Positions 1 to 9,260 of a DNA stretch of 64,000 nt are shown here, piece by piece. The stretch is from Branchiostoma floridae (lineage: Eukaryota > Chordata > Leptocardii > Amphioxiformes > Branchiostomatidae), in the NCBI RefSeq assembly GCF_000003815.2, contig NC_049986.1, forward strand, positions 12,492,089 to 12,556,088. The letters are read 5' to 3'. Numbering within the stretch: the stretch's first letter is position 1; every line of letters starts with the position of its first letter. The position numbers were made by a program, and so were the translations under genes. The notes under the pieces are model-generated. The model saw only the letters and a list, made by a program, of their open reading frames with translations, was not told the DNA's origin and made no database searches.

Positions 1-194
1 TTGATGTCCTTGGTGCTGATTAACAGCCTCAGTTTTCCATTGTGAGTGAGTCATCGTGGGTAGCGTATACTCACAAGTATGGCAATCAAAATGAAAGTTT
101 CCTGTACAACTTCAATAATCTTAAAAAGGTATTACATGTATAAAAGATCCAAGTTAAACAGATATACCATATGAGGCACAAACACATTTCAAAT

Positions 195-200
195 TTTATT
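195..200 (-). terminator. Polyadenylation signal of the ARH-like gene
   Basis: AATAAA on the minus strand lies about 60 bp downstream of the TAA stop. It supports a short 3' UTR and a genuine gene end after the 143-residue product. Confidence 0.5.
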
Positions 201-260
201 TGAATAAGCAGCACCACACATGTACTAGTAACTACGTCCATGCAAAATACTTCTCAATTC

Positions 261-1792
261 TTAATCCTCACCGGTGTCTTCCTTCTTGGCTTCCATACTT
301 GCCAGGAACGCTTTGATGCTACCATTCCTCCAGGGCCCTTTGATAGGACGCGTCTTTTGATCTCCTGAAAGAAGGAAAAATCAAAGGTCAACAAATACGA
401 GGTTTGTTACCAAAGTGGGTTTGTCAATTGCCTTCTGGGGAGTGGTTACGTTGGCTCATTTTCATCTCCCCCTATTTCTCAAGGGATAAACAGCACACTA
501 CCAGTGTTACACCATCTCATATTATCAAGGGAGTTCAAGTTTAGACAGACAAACACAGCATTCTAATTTGAACACAAATTAACACCTCATCTTCAGAACT
601 TCCAGGGGACAAAATTGAAGGTGGCAGCAATATACATCAAAAGGGATCCGTATGATTGCTCATGATGATAAATCTAATAAAATTTTGTGGGCTTTCCACA
701 CCCAATTTTATGCACAGGGGTTCAGATTGAAAAAAAAAAATTCCATCGCCTCTCGTAATTCTAATGTATAATTCTAGTCATGCAGGGAAATGGTGAACAT
801 TTCAGGTTTACCTGTGTCAAAAGCAGTGCCTGGTCCAAAGAACTTGTAAAATCTCTGCTTTAAGTCATTGACATCCAGTTCTATGGATAACAAATTGTGT
901 TTTACATATAATCAAGACAAAACAACAACTTTACACAAACACTTTTCAATTGCCAATTTTACAATATGGACAAACGATACAGAAATTTGAGCTGGGCAGG
1001 GAGTGAGATGCAAAAATCAAACGTTTTGAGTAAAATTGATACTACCATTACCCCAGGGCCATTTAATAGAGCCCTCTGATGTACAGACAGTCAAATGGAT
1101 GTAAATTGAAAATTCAGAGCTGTTTCATGTCATATTTCTAAACCTTTGCACTCAGCCAGGGACTCCAACACTACAAAGGCCTGGTCCCCGTATGCAGTGT
1201 TAGTGCCGGTGTCAGTAGTGTAGAAGGGACAGGCTGATGGAGAGTGGAACTCTGGGTCCTCCCCACCAACTGCTGCATCCAGCTTCTCCAGGTCATATAC
1301 CCAGTGTAGGCCTTGTGCTGAGGAGTAAAGTGAAAACGAAGTCATTGAGTGCACTAATTGTGTGTTAATGTAAAGAAAACCAACAAACTGTTCAGATTAA
1401 GGAAATTTGCCAGGCAAAACTTGAATCTAATTCTCTAGATATTATCTGAACATTCGTGTTAGTATGCCACACCTGAGGCAAGAGAACTAGATTAGGATAT
1501 TAGGATAGGCAGTATAGACACTGCAGAGGATAGAGTGGCCGAATTCCGGAAATTCTTATTGACAACTGAGCATCCTGTCTACTCTGCAAAAATGCTGACA
1601 GAAAAATCCTGTCAAAAATAAAAATCTTATTGACAGGAACATCCTGTCAATAGCTAATCCGCCTAATTATCATAAAGGCAAGAACAGCAAGCAAGCAGCC
1701 ACTTCACCAGCCGAATCAGCCACCAGCGATCCCACTACTGCGGCAACAGCACGGGCGGATACCTCATTCGCTGGGCTCATCTGTGCGGCCAT
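261..1792 (-). CDS. J1-crystallin / ADP-ribosylglycohydrolase-like protein, short form (4 exons, 143 aa)
   Basis: Coding exons on the minus strand are 1792-1708, 1317-1144, 880-812 and 364-261. All introns are GT...AG, every junction keeps frame, and the stop is TAA at 263-261. The N-terminus contains AVAAVVGSLVADSAAQ followed by GLHWVYDLEKL, then SACPFYTTDTGTN and AYGDQAFVVLESL, then FYKFFGPGTAFDT and GPWRNGSIKAF. This order resembles the start of J1-crystallin and selenoprotein J, which belong to the ADP-ribosylglycohydrolase (ARH) fold. Family members are about 300 residues or more, so this model covers only the first half and lacks the C-terminal metal-binding motif. Where classical ARHs have a TDDT metal motif, this protein has YGDQ. 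A polyadenylation signal (AATAAA, minus) sits about 60 bp after the stop, so the short form looks complete. It could be a truncated paralogue or an expressed pseudogene. Enzymatic activity is doubtful. Confidence 0.7.
1628..1652. repeat. 25 bp palindrome with TTGACAGGA arms
   Basis: TATTGACAGGA, a 3 bp spacer and its exact reverse complement form a perfect hairpin in intron 1 of the ARH-like gene. Degenerate copies of the same half-motif lie at about 1555-1620 and at 3545-3620 in NELFE intron 2, so this is a dispersed short repeat. Confidence 0.5.
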
Positions 1793-2192
1793 CCTGTAGA
1801 TATAAGAGCCTAAGAGTAGAGCTAGAGAATACTAGTAGAAGACTTCAGTTTGGCTTGAGTAAGGCAAGTTGGGGAGGTGTTTCCTCCTGTTGGAACCGAG
1901 CCTTGTAGAAATCAACGGCTTAGATGGAAAATTTAGCTAGGTATCTGTGGATGATAAACGGAGAATCTTGCAAGTCATGAATCTGACGAATCCTGCAAGT
2001 CATGTGCTGTCAGCTGGGCTTAATTACGGGTCAGAGGTCATCGCTGGGTCATTTGAGGTCAAACCAAAATGGCGGACTTGGAGTAGTTTGCAAATTTTTA
2101 GAGTACGAGAAAACTGCAAAATTTGTACATTTCGAATATCTCTGATAGGTTTTCTTTGTAGGAGATTGAAGTAAACATTCCGAAGGATCATT
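1793..2192. promoter_or_regulatory. Bidirectional promoter region between the ARH-like gene and NELFE
   Basis: The two start codons diverge and are 400 bp apart. The interval holds a cluster of nuclear-receptor-type half sites at 2028-2061 and an AAAATGGCGG motif near 2067 that resembles a YY1 site. No TATA box is evident. Promoter activity is inferred from position. Confidence 0.5.
2028..2061 (+). promoter_or_regulatory. Composite nuclear-receptor element: DR1 followed by DR4
   Basis: GGGTCA-G-AGGTCA at 2028-2040 is a direct repeat of the hormone-receptor half site spaced by one base (DR1). GGGTCA-TTTG-AGGTCA at 2046-2061 is spaced by four (DR4). DR1 is typical of RXR/HNF4/COUP-TF dimers and DR4 of TR/LXR-type heterodimers. 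The sites lie 130-165 bp upstream of the NELFE start codon. The sequence match is direct; function is inference. Confidence 0.4.
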
Positions 2193-5100
2193 ATGGCGTT
2201 TGGTGCGTTGACTGAAGAAGAGCAAAATCTTCAAAAGAAGTACGCTTTGCTCCGGAAGAAGGTTTGTCCAAGATTCTTAATCTTAGCCTTTTACATATAT
2301 CAAGGAGCTTTTATCTGATAAAAGCTCCTTGCATATATGTAACGTTATAATTTGAATATCTAGCAAAAGCTCCTTGATTCTAGGGAGTAGCTACAATATG
2401 ACTGTATAATCAAGAGGCCCAAGTTAAAGAGTCGCTTCATCCCAACGTCAATTTGAAGAATCATAAATATTGATTACGTGTTTTACAAAGCATGCAATAG
2501 ATTTGTTTAGCAAGTGTATCTTAATCATACGCATACAAAGGGATATCGGACACTTCAACCCTTTATCTACTCGGCCCATGGCAAATCAGACCAACTCGGC
2601 CCAACACCCTGGTCAGCTTGGCCCAACACACAAACCATAAACCTGTAACAGTGGTGTTCAAGGACTGCTAAACCGAAGACGCCTAACGGCTTAAGCCATT
2701 TGGCCGAACGGTTTGCACGTTCGATTTGTGATCCGGCCGCCCGGGTTCGGCGCGGGTTCGAATCCCGGGAGTCGGGGTGTTGTTTCTTTCTGTTCTTACT
2801 CGCCCCTCTGGTTGTTTCACTGGTTCCCACGCCGGCCCTGTGATTAACAGGCTAGTATGTGCCACACAGGGATGTCGATCTCGGAGATTCGAGGACGAAT
2901 CTTGAAAAGAAAAGGGGGAGTAGTGTAACAGTGGTGTTCAAGGACTGCTAAACCGAAGACGCCTAACGGCTTAAGCCTTTATGGCCGAACGGTTTGCACG
3001 TTCGATTTGTGATCCGGCTGCCCGGGTTTGGCGCGGGTTCGAATCCCGGGAGTCGGGGTGTTGTTTCTTTCTGTTCTTACTCGCCCCTCTGGTTGTTTCA
3101 AACCCTTGAACCCTGTCGACCGAGTTGACAAAGGACCGAATCGTCCTGATCCCATTCCTCCTATTCACATGAATGTGTGTGAGGATGCTAGGCAGGTATT
3201 CACTACCATGTAGTAAATACACGTCTTTGCGTTTGGGTTCAGTAATGTTTTTGCGTTTGGTCAATCGTGTGTGAGAGATTAGGTCATCGGTGTGTAAAGT
3301 TATTTGTAAAGTTCTGAAATGGGTCATGTTTTTCTATGTCCAATTCTTTGCCAGTACTTGTAGTAAACTGTATTTATTTCTTAGATTAACATTTTCTTTT
3401 AACTTCATGCACAGAAGAAAGCTTTAGCTGCAAAGCAGAAGGCAGAAGTACAACAGCAAACCAGTACCAAAAGGGGTAAATATTAATATGTCCTTTTCAA
3501 CACACTGAATTTTCCACTATCTAATCAGTCTAAACTGATAGTCAATAATGAAAATATCCTATTGACAGGAACATCTTTTCATTATTGCAACAAAAAATCT
3601 TGTTGACAGGAACATTCTGTTAATTACTACACAGTGCAAAGAATATTCTTATCAATTGCAATTCAGCCCTTGGGCTGCAACACTGCCAACAGTTTTTTTC
3701 TAAATCTAATAAACCATTTCTCTCTCTCTCTCTTTATTATGGACTGTAATCCTTTCAATAGCCTGAACCATTTTCATGATAGTTTTATTTCTATTTCATA
3801 AATTGGTGGGGTGTTACACCTAAGGGTGGTTATACTCGGTATATAGATATAGAATTTTGAAACTATGATATATGAGAATGCAATATTTAGGCCAATGTTT
3901 GTGTCTGTTTGTAGCTGCTGCAGAAGACCAGAAGATAGAAGCACCCGTCAATGCTGAGGAGGCCACAGAGAGGGCCAAGAAACTCATCAAAGCTGGGGTA
4001 TGACCTGGCACCTCATAACTTCATATTTCATTATTATTTACATGGCATTTATCTGGAAATATTCTTTTCTTTCTCAGTTACAAATATCACATGTTATACA
4101 TGTAGTAGTCATTTAATGGAACAGCCTGGATATAGTCAAATTCCTCATTTATGCAAATTAGGTTACACTTTTTATACTTAATATTTTATCTATTTGAAGC
4201 ACCACTTAAGCTATCTACAATGTACGTACCAAAAATCATGATGATCCATCCATTCCTCCTTAAGTTATTTCCATTTAATGTGTGACACTAATGCCCCTGC
4301 AGTTCCAAAACAAGATGCTAGTGGGCCCAAACCTACACCACTTACTCTCAACCCCCAAAAAGACAAAAGATGATTATATGTAACTTTATAAAGCATTCCA
4401 TGAATAGTATCATTAGGTTGGTAACTGGTAAGTCACTTGATAACAAGACAATTTGAACACATGTATTACTGTTTGTCACCTTCTTCAGGGAAATATAATG
4501 ATTGTGTACAAAACTGTGTTGTATTCATCAGTGTTGTAGAAATATTGAATGGTGTTGTATTGGTTGTCTTACATTATGTAACTTTTCCTTTGCTCATTTT
4601 AGGCCATCAAAGTAAAAACTGATAATAAAGACACCGGCTTCAAAAGGATTCGAAAGATGAAGGTGAGATGAACTAGTCTACTGTATATGACAACTACTGT
4701 AACCAACCCAAACATAAAATACTTAGTAGATACCAGGTTGGAAATTTAACTTGCTTTCTATTTTCAAAGTTAATTTGGTAGTGACAATTCAATGTAACTG
4801 TTGATACTATAATAGTAGTACTAGTATTTATTTATTTATTCAGCTGTTTACAAACAGCCAAGGCTGCCCAACTAGCCATAGGCTATTGCCAAGGGCTAAC
4901 CCTGGGAAAGAAGAATACGTGTTATATATAAAGTCACGCAATAAACATTATTAATATAAAATCACTAGCATTAACTTAGAAGCAAATGGTTACAAATATT
5001 ATCACATATAAAATGTATATGCATACTGCAATAAACATTATTAAATATAAAATCACTATCACAATCTGTACATGGAAAATCACAGAGTACTAGTATTAAT

Positions 5101-8100
5101 GTCATTCATGGTGCTAACTAGCTGGATGTATGACTCAATGTTTACAGAAATCTTTATTGACACGACAAAAGTACAGCGACTTTCGTAATGTCTACATGTA
5201 CAACAACTACTTACAGTATAACTAAACAGACATAGATGGATATCTATAGGTATGAATAAATCAACATCTTGGATCTAGCATGTCATTTACACTATTGGTT
5301 CTACGGTATAAGCATTCGTGGATATATTTGCCTACTTGTACACAGTGAGTGTTATCGCCTCCCAGAATGTAGTTAAATTTATCTATCAAACAGAGAGTAG
5401 CAAATTCTTTTGAGCAAGCAGAAAGTAATGTGAACAGCTCTGTGCATTTGTCATTACATGTGCAAGGACTTGTCAAAGGCTGTTGCCAGCTCTGGAATCA
5501 AGATCCAGTCTTTTAGCCTTGAACAGAGCTGAAATATCTGACTATCTTGAGAATCATCCAGTTGCTTACTTCTTTTTGTATTATGCAAGATACAGTCATT
5601 TAATAATACTGAGCTATGACGAGTATGAGTATGACAAGATACAGCCATTCAAACCTGAGCATGTATGCTAGGAGTATTAGATACAGCCATTCAAAATAGA
5701 GCATGTACTATAGCAGATCTATGACAAGAAGTCTTTAATCCAGTTTTCTCAATCTAGCTGTCATATGATTGTTCCTATGGACTGTATGAAAAACAGAAAT
5801 GTTGATTATTTTGGGTTGTCAGTTTACGATTGTAAATGTAAGTTCTGTTTTGATAGGTGTCTTATTTGTATGCCTGGTCCTTCCCTAGGAACTAGAGAAG
5901 CCCAGTGAGAAGCCTGTACAGTTCCAGCCCTTCAGCGCAGCCCATCCAGAGAGTGAGGATCCAGCATCTGTGAGTGGCATGACTAATCGGCTGCATTGTT
6001 GCTATGTGCCATAATCTCCAAGCAGATGTTGGGGTCTGGCATGTTTTGGAAGATGGTAGTATTCTCTGGTTTTCTGACAGCCACACCTCTCTTTCTGAAA
6101 ATCCCAGCAGGCAGAAAAGTATGCCAGTCAGAAATTGTAATGATCTGAAACAAGCCAGACTTTTATCTTCCTTTAACTCTGAATAAACATTGCCTTTTGT
6201 GAGTCATTTGCTTATGGATTATTGTGTATGCCTTGAAGCAGATTTTGGCATTAACGTAATATTTGTATACCATTTTTCCTAAAAAAAAACCCAGATCAAT
6301 ATCACAAGTGGGTTATAGGGTTTTGGGGATCAAGTATTGCAAAATATATGTTTGTTTATGATATGCTAAATGGATAAAAGATGGTTTGAATGGAGAATTC
6401 TTCTAATCTGTACATGCCTTTTGAATTGTACAGGGTAGCAGCAGAGGAGTAAGAGGTCTTTACGACAGGTAAACATCCCTATCAGTGTCACAAAGTGCAC
6501 ATTTTGACTTGATTACTCGAATAATGTAAAGCAAATGTTGAATGGTGCTGTCAATTTTTTCATCAAAAAATTACCTTCAAATAGTGGTTTGATTGATTGA
6601 AACAGTGACACACATGCTCCTTATATTTTTGTACATGTTCTTGTTTCACATTTTCACAGAAAAGATACAAGCTTTTTTCAGCTTTTTCTATTTTTGTTTC
6701 ACAGCTTTGTCCGGGGAGGTGACTTAAATGACAATGACTTTGAAAGAAGAGGTAAGTAAGCAGATATGCATGGTACAAATGTAGGTTCTTTTGATGCTGT
6801 AGATATCCACCAATAGAATTTGACATCATCAGGAAATTGTTGAATAACACTAAATGCAAACAACTACGGCAAAAATCTCAAGGTATCCATTGCATGGTCA
6901 AGTACATTGACCTATTTGTTTTGAAGGAGACGGAAAATATCAATGGCAAGCCTGTACCATAAAACATAAGGTAAGTAGATTTGGGTGGAAAAGTATTAGT
7001 GTCAATACCTTATGCCAAAGCTAGATGTTATGCTATGAAGGGCTACAGAAAATTATGGAGATGGCCACTACATTGTAACCAAGAAAAGGATTTTTTGTAT
7101 CTGAATAAAGGGACAAGGAATTGTGCAATTGTCAAGTGTTTGTCACATTGTGGTTAATCATCACTGGTCTTGAATCTATTGTTCATCAGCATCGTCAAGT
7201 TTTGATGACAGAGACCGAAGGGAGCCGAGGAAAGGCAACACTCTGTATGTTCATGGCCACGGCATTACTGAGGACCTGCTGAAGAAAAGCTTCTCAAACT
7301 TTGGCAACATCATCAACATCAGCATGGAACTAGACAAGAAGTGAGCACTTAGAGCTGTTATCCATTGTGCTGTCATGTTCAGAAGTTTAATGGATGTTGT
7401 TGAAGTTGAAGACCTACGTAACACAATGACGGCAGCAGTCTAACTTCTGTCACTCGACTTACATGTATTGATTTTTTAATGACCTCAGACACAAGAGAAT
7501 AGATAATGGTGATTTTCAAAGTCAAAAGTGTTTTGCTTTTAGCTGCTCAGTTCACTTTTTAGTCTAAGAAAGTGAAATTCAGACAAGAAAATAACAATTA
7601 TAATAACTGTTAAACAGTTGTAAAATGATTAATTGATTAAGAGTATACCTTATCAATTAATTTATATAGCAAAAATATAACTGGTACTCCCTCTTACAGC
7701 TGTGGGTTTGTTAGCTTTGAGAAACAAGAGTCAGCAGACGAAGCCATCAATGAGGTATGGACATAACGGCGCACTTAAAAGTACAGAATACATGTAAAAC
7801 ACTTGTGTGTAGTGGTTAATGGGCAATAGTTTTCCAAGAACAAAGTAATGTCATATGGGGGATAACGACATGTGTTCAGGTTCAAGAAAGTAAAGGCATT
7901 AATGGCATCATTTTCTCTTCTATTTAAAATGTAAATATGTCATCTGGTGGTGACATTTGGTGGAATAGTCTAAGGCTTTATTATAATTAGCTACTAGTTT
8001 TTTCACTAATGACTTTAGTTTACTAATGGCAGATGGTTATTCAGTGTTCATGAGAGACACCCTGAATTTTTGGTCCTCACTTTCCCTCATTGTTTTCTTC

Positions 8101-9260
8101 ATCCATGGCAAGACTAAAGCTACATGTACATGTACATGTAAGGGTATTTATGAATGATCAATAATGATAATCAATGACTGTAGTACAAGATATTTCTGAA
8201 GCCAATTATTTTACTAACTGCAAAATGATTATTCAGTATACAGGCTTTTCATTGACGTCACACTAATTATATCTTTAATCCCCCTACGACTACCGGTATG
8301 TTGAATTAAGCAGTAGCATCTTCATGTGGTTAATAGACGTACGCTGTGATTCAACATGGCGCAAATGAAATACCTGTATTCATACAAGACACGCTGAATA
8401 TTTTCTCATTGCTTATTCCCCATCCATGCCAGATGCACGGTACCATGGCATCAGGAGTCTTGCTGAAGGTCATGCTGGCCAGAAGACAGCCTGTCATAGA
8501 TGTGGGCAATACCAAGTCACCGTGGGGAGGTCTAGGTCAGCAATATTTATTTATTTATTAGGATTCTCCATATACAATGGCAATGGAGGGTATAGCGAAA
8601 CAGGTGTCAAAGGACACCTTTTCAAAGCCGGCATACACACATGTTCGCACATGTCACGGTGGGGTTATACCGCCCCTTACTGGGTGACATACCCTTTGGT
8701 GTGGCTGATACGGTATGGAGGTTCGCCAGGCCTCCATCGGGGTGACTTGAAGTGAATCACCAACTCCAGACAGATTTCTCTATATATAACCTTCTTGCTG
8801 TACTCTACTGGATTGTTTCTATTCTTAAGTAATTAATAATCAAAGCATTAATTTTGTGAACAAAAGGCTGTCATTGTTATGGAAATACAGAATACCTGTT
8901 TCATGTGACATTTTGTGAAAAGCATTATCGCCATATGATGTACAGATATGTGGTCAACCAAACCTTGTGGATATCTGTAAATATTGTATTGGTATCCATT
9001 TTCTTTTCTTGATCTCAATCTACTGTGTAAGTGAAAATACTTTTTTGCAATCACATGAAGCCATGTACATCTTATAAAATGTACTTACATTATAAATGGT
9101 ATGACATCATTGTTTCTTATTCACACATTATTATTTCCCTTACAATCATTTCTTACATCGTTGCTTTTGCTTTATTCCAGCATCTGGTCACCAGGGGCCC
9201 AAGGGGCTGAACCACAAAGATAGGAGAGCACAGGTTGTTTATGACGACATGGACTTCTGA
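2193..9260 (+). CDS. NELFE: Negative elongation factor E (NELF-E), 11 coding exons, 274 aa
   Basis: Exons are 2193-2261, 3415-3475, 3915-3997, 4603-4662, 5889-5969, 6434-6468, 6705-6751, 7190-7340, 7700-7754, 8433-8535 and 9181-9260 (stop TGA). All junctions are GT...AG and in frame, giving 825 coding bases. NELF-E is the RNA-binding subunit of the NELF complex, which holds RNA polymerase II in promoter-proximal pausing in the nucleus. The N-terminus is a charged leucine-rich helix (EEEQNLQKKYALLRKK, residues 8-23) of the kind that binds other NELF subunits. Residues from about 162 form an RRM with RNP-2 TLYVHG and RNP-1-like CGFVSF. The segment after it (KSPWGGLA, then DRRAQVVYDDMDF) matches the family C-terminus. 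The long Arg-Asp dipeptide repeat that gave the vertebrate protein the name RD is absent; only a few RD/RE pairs precede the RRM. The donor at 8535 was chosen over a nearer GT because it restores the conserved WGGLA. Confidence 0.93.
2293..2340. repeat. Short palindromic repeat, CAAGGAGCTTTTAT arms
   Basis: The arms, acatatat plus CAAGGAGCTTTTAT, are repeated in inverted order around a 3 bp centre, with one base inserted in the right arm. A third half-copy (AAAGCTCCTTG) follows at about 2366-2376. The transcript of NELFE intron 1 would form a strong hairpin here. Confidence 0.6.
2644..3100 (+). mobile_element. Miniature LTR retrotransposon (TRIM-type) with tRNA-like LTRs
   Basis: Two direct repeats, 2644-2819 (176 bp) and 2924-3100 (177 bp), start with TGTAACAG and end with TTTCA, and differ at only about four places. 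They flank 104 bp. Directly after the first repeat comes TGGTTCCCACGCCGG (2821-2835), a plausible primer-binding site since it starts with TGG. Directly before the second comes the purine run AAAAGAAAAGGGGGAG (2905-2920), a polypurine tract. The outer flanks are AACC on both sides (2640-2643 and 3101-3104), a 4 bp target duplication. There is no gag or pol, so it must have moved in trans. It lies in NELFE intron 1, in the sense orientation. Confidence 0.8.
2690..2778 (+). repeat. tRNA-like module inside the 5' LTR of the miniature element
   Basis: TGGCCGAACGG (2701-2711) fits an internal pol III A box and GGTTCGAATCC (2755-2765) is a perfect B box, 43 bp apart. Between them GCCG...CGGC can form a long variable arm as in type II (Ser/Leu) tRNAs, and the T stem is largely paired. 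The acceptor stem does not pair and the anticodon stem is degenerate, so this is not a functional tRNA. The second LTR has the same boxes at 2982-2992 and 3036-3046. Confidence 0.6.
4826..5250. repeat. Probable dispersed repeat in NELFE intron 4
   Basis: An ATTT-rich run at about 4826-4842 is followed by a segment rich in CAGCC and GGC. The phrase about ataaacattattaa then ataaaatcacta is repeated twice (about 4950 and 5030). It looks like old repeat sequence; no coding potential is seen and the family is not recognised. Confidence 0.3.
8540..8760. repeat. Probable dispersed repeat directly behind NELFE exon 10
   Basis: Starting five bases after the exon 10 donor there is an ATTT microsatellite followed by about 200 bp with GC content higher than the rest of the intron (the stretch with ccgccccttactgggtgac). 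The abrupt change in composition suggests an inserted element. No coding domain is present. Confidence 0.3.

Noticed and set aside
2690-2778. A true tRNA-Ser or tRNA-Leu gene
   Set aside because: Acceptor halves do not pair and the anticodon stem is broken; the same sequence is repeated in the second LTR.
2567-3327. Minus-strand frames with repeated peptide HPDSRDSNPR
   Set aside because: They are the antisense of the tRNA-like LTR modules, present once per LTR, and not a protein family.
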